Below are positions 58,870 to 64,000 of a stretch of DNA of 64,000 nt, piece by piece. The notes below the pieces were generated by a model. The model saw only the letters and a list, made by a program, of their open reading frames with translations. It searched no databases and was not told the DNA's origin. Location: assembly GCA_964415795.1 (NCBI GenBank), contig CAYQBN010000011.1, positions 1 through 64,000 on the forward strand. The letters are read 5' to 3'. Source of the stretch: CALITV01 sp964415795. GTDB lineage: Bacteria > UBP6 > UBA1177 > JAKLFG01. Position 1 is the first letter of the stretch, and each line of letters starts with the position of its first letter. A program made the position numbers and the translations under genes.

Positions 58870-60345
58870 ATGAGACGAGCGCTTCTTAGTGCCATCCTTG
58901 GTTGTGCATGGGCGCTCTTTTGTCTTTCCGCGTGTACCGGGAAAGAGAGCAAAAAAGAGACGCCCGAGGATGAAAGCGACATCACGCCAGCCGCGGATCA
59001 CGATGTTCCTTTAGTACCGGAAGACAACAATCCAATCCTTTTTGAAGAAGATGCTTCTTTTATCGTCGACGAAGCAGAGATCCCCGATGAGACCTTCGAC
59101 ATCGACATCGACATCGTGATCTCTGACGAAACATCGGTCACCGAGTCCTCTCCCGATCTCGACATCGTCGAAGAGACCGCTGACGATGATGCTGTGTTCC
59201 TCTGTCCCGCCGCGGCCATCGGAGAGAGGATCCATCGGAACCACCTTATCATCGGCGGATCTATGCGGGACGAAGATTTCTCCGTAGCCCCCTTCGATAT
59301 GCGCTACCAGTATCTGGCGGGCGATGTTCCCGTCAACGGCCCCTGTCTCTCCTGCGCACATGACTGCAGTGTTCGGGGACAATCCTGCGCCAACGCCGAT
59401 GGAGGATGCGCGTGGTGGGGATGCTGGCAATGGGATGAGATCCCCCCGGGACAGTTCGTGCGCGATTTTATCGAAAAGGTCGACTCCTCGGGAGCAATTC
59501 CTCTCATCACCTACTATGTGTGGTTCTCTGTCGCCGGCGATGTGGAAACCGCGCCCGAAATCGCCGCACTTCAAAACGGTGACCGAGTAAGGGATTATCT
59601 CGCCGATTTTCGATTCCTCTGCTCTATTCTCGGAGAATACCCTGCCATCCCCATTTTCCTTCACCTCGAACCGGATCTCTGGGGATATGGTCACCAGGTC
59701 AACAAAGATCCTACTCTCATCCCGGTAGCGCTTTCCTCCGCAGGAATCCCTGCGTGCAGTGGCTTAGGCAACCATTTTGCCGGATTCGCTCAGTGTCTCC
59801 TCACCATTGTACGAACGGAGGCGCCACAGGTGCTGCTTGGATTCCACGCGTCGGCGTGGGGTGCCGGCCATGATGCCCTCATGACCACCGACCCCTCCGT
59901 CGATCTCAATGCTCATGCCGAAGAGACTGCCACCTATCTTCGTTCCTTGGGAGCGGACGCAGGCGATTTCATCGTCGTCGAGATGAGTGATCGCGATGCC
60001 GGCTTCAACGGACGGTGGTGGGACCCTACCAACATGACGCGTCCCCACTTTCACCAAGCGATCGGATGGGTCCAGCACATGAGCGAAACACTTGGCCTTC
60101 CTTCTCTTTGGTGGCAGGTCCCCTACGGACACCTTGGGCTCCCCAACATATGCGACCAGTATGAGGACAATCGCGTTGATTACGTTTTCGACCATCCTGA
60201 GGAATTTGCTGCAGCCGGATCGCTCGGCGTGCTTTTTGGCGCTGGGGCAGAATGCATGACCACTCCTGCGACCGACGGAGGACACTTTTTGGATCGTGCC
60301 TCTCAGTGGTATGCGTCAGAACGGCCTCTTCTCTGCGGGCCGTAA
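58870..60345 (+). CDS. Lipoprotein with glycoside-hydrolase-like TIM barrel
   Basis: The 491-residue protein has lipobox LSAC and a linker rich in Asp/Glu/Ile (DETFDIDIDIVISDE). Its C-terminal 380 residues look like a TIM barrel: IPLITYYVWFS, YPAIPIFLHLEPDLWGYGH, VLLGFHASAWGAGHD, DFIVVEMSDRD and LPSLWWQVPYGHLG. The acidic residues at strand ends (E in LEPD, E in VVEMSD) could be catalytic. A CLSCAHDC Cys segment precedes it. I do not recognise a specific family. It follows PrkA by 21 bases and ends just before the convergent ispG. Confidence 0.65.
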   Translation: MRRALLSAILGCAWALFCLSACTGKESKKETPEDESDITPAADHDVPLVPEDNNPILFEEDASFIVDEAEIPDETFDIDIDIVISDETSVTESSPDLDIVEETADDDAVFLCPAAAIGERIHRNHLIIGGSMRDEDFSVAPFDMRYQYLAGDVPVNGPCLSCAHDCSVRGQSCANADGGCAWWGCWQWDEIPPGQFVRDFIEKVDSSGAIPLITYYVWFSVAGDVETAPEIAALQNGDRVRDYLADFRFLCSILGEYPAIPIFLHLEPDLWGYGHQVNKDPTLIPVALSSAGIPACSGLGNHFAGFAQCLLTIVRTEAPQVLLGFHASAWGAGHDALMTTDPSVDLNAHAEETATYLRSLGADAGDFIVVEMSDRDAGFNGRWWDPTNMTRPHFHQAIGWVQHMSETLGLPSLWWQVPYGHLGLPNICDQYEDNRVDYVFDHPEEFAAAGSLGVLFGAGAECMTTPATDGGHFLDRASQWYASERPLLCGP

Positions 60346-60350
60346 GAACT

Positions 60351-61436
60351 TCAGGAACTAAGACCCCACTTGCGTTTGATTTGCTCTAAGAGGTATGCGA
60401 ACGCCTCGTCTTGCTTGGAAAACTTCTTTTTCAACGTCCCTTTTTCGAAGTAGAGCGCCGAACCGTGACCGAGCGCGATCCCGAGATCTGCCTCTTTCGC
60501 TTCGCCGGGACCGTTCACTTCGCATCCCATGAGCGCCACGGTAAGACGCGGGCGAAGCCACCAACGCGCCTCGTCGAAGAAACGCTCCAACCTCTCATAA
60601 TAAGAAAAGAGCGCCCCATGCGTCCGGCCACAGGTGGGACAGGAAACGATCTCTCCTCCCCCTTCAAGAAGGCCACTTGCCTTGAGGATGTGCATTCCCG
60701 TCACGATCTCATCTTCGATAGGAGCAGTGAGACTCACCCGGAAAGTATCCACTAGGCCCTCATGAATGAGGACCCCTATACCGACCGCTGATTTTATGCG
60801 ACCTCCGGTGCCGCCACCTGCCTCGGTTATCCCCACATGGAGCGGCGCATCGGTAAACGAGGCAATAGCACGACAGGCGGTGATTGTTTCAGCAACGGAA
60901 TGAGACTTTACCGAAACCTTGAAGTTCCGGTAACCAAGGTCCCGTTCGAGAAAGGTAACCCAGCGTCGAGTGCTTTCAATAAGCGCCTCCGCCGTCGGCC
61001 CTTCGTAGCGAGCGAGGATGTCCTTTTCGAGCGAACCGGCATTCACTCCTATCCGAAGCGCGAGATTCTCTCGCGCGCGTGCTTTCTCAACGAGAAGTGC
61101 TACTCGTTCTTTCCCCCCAATGTTCCCCGGATTGAAGCGAACGCCGGCAACTCCCGCCTCCATAGCCGTAAGGGCAAGGCGATAGTCAAAGTGGATATCG
61201 GCAATGAGGTCGCCGTCGAACGCAGAGACAAAGCGAGAAAGCAGGCGAGCATCTTCTTCGTCCCGTACCGCCGTGCGCACGACGGAACATCCCATCTCAA
61301 GTGCACGATTCGCCTCGGTAAGCGCCTCGTCAAAACGGATGAGCGGCGTCGTGATCATGGTTTGGAGTACCGGGGGACGGCCGCCACCGATGGGCGTCTT
61401 TCCCAGACGGATCGTTCGGCTTTCGCGGCGAATCAT
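60351..61436 (-). CDS. ispG: 4-hydroxy-3-methylbut-2-enyl diphosphate synthase
   Basis: The 361-residue protein starts RTIRLGKTPIGGGRPPVLQTM, with VVRTAVRDEEDA and ADIHFDYRLALTAME in the barrel, and has the Fe-S ligands CPTCGR and MGCEVNGPGEA. It makes HMBPP from MEcPP in the non-mevalonate isoprenoid pathway. The ATG overlaps the dxs stop by four bases (ATGA), so it is coupled to dxs. Confidence 0.95.
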   Translation of the reverse strand: MIRRESRTIRLGKTPIGGGRPPVLQTMITTPLIRFDEALTEANRALEMGCSVVRTAVRDEEDARLLSRFVSAFDGDLIADIHFDYRLALTAMEAGVAGVRFNPGNIGGKERVALLVEKARARENLALRIGVNAGSLEKDILARYEGPTAEALIESTRRWVTFLERDLGYRNFKVSVKSHSVAETITACRAIASFTDAPLHVGITEAGGGTGGRIKSAVGIGVLIHEGLVDTFRVSLTAPIEDEIVTGMHILKASGLLEGGGEIVSCPTCGRTHGALFSYYERLERFFDEARWWLRPRLTVALMGCEVNGPGEAKEADLGIALGHGSALYFEKGTLKKKFSKQDEAFAYLLEQIKRKWGLSS

Positions 61437-63286
61437 GAGACCAACCTTCGCACCGCTTCCCGGAATGCGTTCGGTCCTAGCCCGAACTTCTCGCGCAATT
61501 CCGCTTGTGTCCCGTGCGGGATAAAATGATCGGGGATCCCGATGAGCTCCGCCTGAACAGTCATGCCACGACGAGAAAACTCCTCGAGTATCGCCGATCC
61601 TGCCCCTCCCGCCACAGCATTTTCTTCGACCACGATCACCTTGCCGACACGATTCTTTTTGATGAGAGAAAAAAGATCCTCGGGAAGCGGCTTCACATAG
61701 CGCAGGTCGTATATCGAGTAAGTGATACCCTCTTTTTCGAAATCAGGGAGGGCATCGATCGCATAGCGATCGCCGAGTCCTACCGTCACCGCGAGAAGAG
61801 GACTCTTGGCAAGATGAAGAACCTCTCCCCGCCCCACCGGGAGCGGTTCCGTCTCACTGACGAACGCGACACCAGTCCCGCTCCCGCGCGGGTAACGGAT
61901 GGCCCACGGCCCATCGGAGCGTATCGCCCGCTCGATCGCCGACACCATCTCTCGTTCGTTACGGGGAGCTACCACCGTGAGGTTCGGAATGATGCGGAGA
62001 TACGAGAGATCGAAGGCGCCGTGGTGGGTGGCGCCATCCTCGCCGACGAGTCCTGCGCGATCTACGAGAAAGACGACGGGCAGATGCTGAAGCGCGACAT
62101 CATGGATGATCGAATCAAAAGCTCGTTGAAGGAACGACGAATAGATAGTGACGAGCGGCCGGAGACCTTCCGTCGCAAGGCCTGCCGCAAAGGTGACCGC
62201 GTGTCCCTCGGACATGCCGACATCATAGACCCGTTCCGGCATCTCCTTCTGCAACGGCGCAAGGCCCGTTCCATCAGGCATCGCCGCCGTGATGGCGACC
62301 AAGCGACCATCACGCCGAAACAGCGGAGGCAGATAACGAGAGAGATATTCGGTAAACCCCGATTTTGAACTCTTGTACGGTATACCGGTTGCCCGATCGA
62401 ATGGCCCGATCCCATGGAACAAGCGAGGATTCTCTTCCGCCGGGACATACCCCTTTCCCTTCTTGGTGTGGACATGAAGGAGAATCGGTTCCTCATTCGG
62501 CTTGATATCTTCGAGCGTTTCCACCAGTTCGCGCAGATTGTGACCATCTATGGGACCGACATACTGAAAGCCGAACCCTTCGAAGAGAATGCCGGGCGTG
62601 AGAAGCGATTTGGAAGATTCGAGCGCCTTGCGAACGATCTCGATGATGCGGTCACTGCGAAAGAAGGGCGGCAAATGAGAAAGAATGCTTTTCACCTCGG
62701 CACGCAACCCGGCATAGGCATGCCCGGTCAACTTTCGCGAGAACCACCGCGAAAGACCACCGACCGAAGTCGAGATGAACATATCGTTATCGTTGAGTAC
62801 CGTGAGCACATTGCGTCCGAGCCGTTCGATGTTGTTCATACCCTCGAACGCGAGACCGCTCGTCATCGAACCGTCGCCGATGACCGCAATGACCTTTCCT
62901 TGGCCGCCGCGCGCATACAGCGCTTCCTTGATGCCGAGCGCCGCCGATATCGAGGTCCCCCCATGTCCCGTCCCGAAAAAGTCGTATGGAGATTCGCTTC
63001 GTTTAGGAAAACCGCTGATGCCGCCGAATGTACGCAATGTGTGGAAGCGCTCTTTCCGATCGGTCAATATCTTATAGGCATACGCCTGATGGCCGACATC
63101 CCAGACGATGCGGTCCCGTTCGAGATCGAAGACCTTGAGCAGCGCGAGCGTCAGCTCGACTGTCCCCAAAGAAGGGGCGAGGTGCCCGCCATTCTTGGCG
63201 CATGTCGCTATAATGAGAGACCGTGTCTCCGTGGCGATTCGCTCGAGATCCTCGTACGAGGCGTTCTTTATCTGTTCGAGCATCAT
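61433..63286 (-). CDS. dxs: 1-deoxy-D-xylulose-5-phosphate synthase
   Basis: The 617-residue protein has the DXS pattern: HLAPSLGTVELTLALLKVFD, GHGGTSISAALGI, the thiamine motif VIGDGSMTSGLAFEGMNN, DRAGLVGEDGATHHG and YPRGSGTG. It condenses pyruvate with glyceraldehyde-3-phosphate, the first step of the MEP pathway. The ATG at 63286 has GGGAGA upstream. It precedes ispG in the same operon, so both ends of early isoprenoid synthesis are coupled. Confidence 0.96.
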   Translation of the reverse strand: MMLEQIKNASYEDLERIATETRSLIIATCAKNGGHLAPSLGTVELTLALLKVFDLERDRIVWDVGHQAYAYKILTDRKERFHTLRTFGGISGFPKRSESPYDFFGTGHGGTSISAALGIKEALYARGGQGKVIAVIGDGSMTSGLAFEGMNNIERLGRNVLTVLNDNDMFISTSVGGLSRWFSRKLTGHAYAGLRAEVKSILSHLPPFFRSDRIIEIVRKALESSKSLLTPGILFEGFGFQYVGPIDGHNLRELVETLEDIKPNEEPILLHVHTKKGKGYVPAEENPRLFHGIGPFDRATGIPYKSSKSGFTEYLSRYLPPLFRRDGRLVAITAAMPDGTGLAPLQKEMPERVYDVGMSEGHAVTFAAGLATEGLRPLVTIYSSFLQRAFDSIIHDVALQHLPVVFLVDRAGLVGEDGATHHGAFDLSYLRIIPNLTVVAPRNEREMVSAIERAIRSDGPWAIRYPRGSGTGVAFVSETEPLPVGRGEVLHLAKSPLLAVTVGLGDRYAIDALPDFEKEGITYSIYDLRYVKPLPEDLFSLIKKNRVGKVIVVEENAVAGGAGSAILEEFSRRGMTVQAELIGIPDHFIPHGTQAELREKFGLGPNAFREAVRRLVS

Positions 63287-63375
63287 CCATTCTCCCTCAC
63301 ATCAGCGGAAAACGCCGCTCATCATAGCCTCGGACCATTCGAAGTCAAATCAAAAAGGCGTGCGAATGCGAACGC

Positions 63376-63747
63376 TCAGCGATCGAGAAGACGGCGCGCC
63401 GTTACGGCGGCTTGGAGCGGATCTTCCGTGATGTGACAGTTATGAAATGTGCCGATATTATGCTCATTGACCGTCGTATTCTCGGTGTTATAGAGCACTA
63501 TCGGGACATTGCCCAGTACCGGGTCGCTGTTTATGGCCTTGCAAAGGAAATCGGTCCGGCACCACCCGATCGCCGAATTTATCACGATGACATCGGGCTT
63601 TTCGGCGCAGAGAAGCGACAGCAATTTGAAGGGAGAGCACACCACTTGGAGCGTGTACGTGCCTCCCAGTGCGCTCTTGACCCGTTCGATATGATGCGGG
63701 ATCTCGTCTATCAGCGCTATGTGCGACTTATTTTTCTCCCAATTCAT
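63376..63747 (-). CDS. CheY-like pseudo-receiver protein (123 aa)
   Basis: The 123-residue protein has the receiver layout: HIALIDEIPHHIERVKSALGG at the N-terminus, a hydrophobic strand DVIVINSAIGWCRTDFLCKAI, and a later strand VPIVLYNT. The phosphoacceptor Asp is Asn in VINSA, and the conserved Lys of the alpha5 region is not found, so it probably cannot be phosphorylated. It overlaps xseB by 20 bases, and GGAGA precedes its start at 63747. A stand-alone inactive receiver in an isoprenoid/DNA repair operon is unusual. The role is unknown. Confidence 0.6.
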   Translation of the reverse strand: MNWEKNKSHIALIDEIPHHIERVKSALGGTYTLQVVCSPFKLLSLLCAEKPDVIVINSAIGWCRTDFLCKAINSDPVLGNVPIVLYNTENTTVNEHNIGTFHNCHITEDPLQAAVTARRLLDR

Positions 63748-63955
63748 CCGGTCTTTTCTCCTCGACAGCGCCCCCTTCGGAAATAAGACGTATCTTTTGT
63801 TCCGCCTGAGACAAATACTCGCGGATCTCGGCCGCGATACGCATTCCTTTCTCGTAAAGCTTCACTGCCTCCTCGAGTTCGGTGTCGCCCGAAAGCTTCT
63901 CAGCAATCTTTTCCAGTTCAGAAAACTTCGCGGCTATTCCCTCTTTCCGTGCCAT
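63728..63955 (-). CDS. xseB: Exodeoxyribonuclease VII small subunit
   Basis: The 75-residue protein matches XseB over most of its length: FSELEKIAEKLSGDTELEEAVKLYEKGM and AAEIREYLSQAEQKI form two helices. It is the small subunit of ExoVII, which degrades single-stranded DNA with XseA (not in this window). The ATG at 63955 has GAGGAG upstream. In many bacteria xseB precedes ispA or dxs, as here. The C-terminus is slightly longer than in E. coli. Confidence 0.9.
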   Translation of the reverse strand: MARKEGIAAKFSELEKIAEKLSGDTELEEAVKLYEKGMRIAAEIREYLSQAEQKIRLISEGGAVEEKRPDELGEK

Positions 63956-64000
63956 AGTCGGCTCCTCGATCCGTTGGAGAAGATACTAGCATCGTGCCAG

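Noticed and set aside
63964..64000. Sigma-54-like CTGGCAC element before xseB at the window end
   Set aside because: The TGGCAC is present on the minus strand but the spaced GC of the -12 element is lacking; the upstream sequence is cut off.

Overview
The window is GC-rich Gram-negative chromosomal DNA with one clearly AT-richer insert. Many products are exported: lipoproteins with lipoboxes, outer-membrane-type proteins, and secreted Cys-rich proteins with Asp/Thr-rich linkers. One surface protein ends in a MYXO-CTERM-like tail (GCGCS, hydrophobic helix, RR) and another carries a VDLHL-type domain that I associate with myxobacterial exoproteins. I therefore infer an uncultured Myxococcota-like or other delta-proteobacterial lineage. 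A 30-N run inside a gene shows this is a scaffolded draft assembly, possibly metagenomic.

Region by region. 1-4544 is accessory: the 5' end of a WYL regulator, a divergent AAA+ ATPase with two small partners, an ADP-ribosylglycohydrolase, palindromic intergenic elements and a small orphan. 4559-9240 is an AT-richer, five-gene, single-strand cassette behind one good promoter. Its centrepiece is a 789-residue fusion of a PD-(D/E)XK nuclease, a DUF2075/Schlafen-like helicase and a LexA/UmuD-type S24 self-cleaving domain, accompanied by a possible nuclease, an HNH-like protein and two unknowns. It is the best candidate for an undescribed (probably defence) system. 9250-10279 holds an orphan FtsZ-C-like protein and a TPR gene remnant. 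10471-15612 has a second WYL regulator divergent from a two-propeller chemoreceptor and an LPP20-like lipoprotein.

15679-22073 is mostly housekeeping: htpX, a ROK kinase, secG, tRNA-Leu, a UvrD-like helicase, ridA, a lipoprotein and tmk. 22067-38653 is dominated by exported proteins: a beta-helix lipoprotein with Asp-rich repeats, an exported DUF362 ferredoxin-like protein, a LA_2272-type repeat protein, a trypsin-like protease, an EGF-like lipoprotein, a GH13 lipoprotein and two giant DUF11-type paralogues. 38899-41328 holds rplU-rpmA-obgE and, convergent, panD with a PilZ gene. 41565-46908 looks like an envelope operon (lipoprotein, transglutaminase, degenerate kinase, beta-barrel). 46919-54794 has a GT-cupin fusion and then gpsA-dapB-ecsC-speE-glycosyltransferase-hydrolase as a tight operon. 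54872-60345 holds a metal-binding lipoprotein, PrkA kinase and a TIM-barrel-like lipoprotein. 60351-63955 is the minus-strand operon xseB, pseudo-receiver, dxs, ispG, which feeds isoprenoid synthesis.

Genes were called from translated frames, motifs and ribosome-binding sites read by eye; no database search was run. Family names rest on recognised motifs, and confidence values reflect that.
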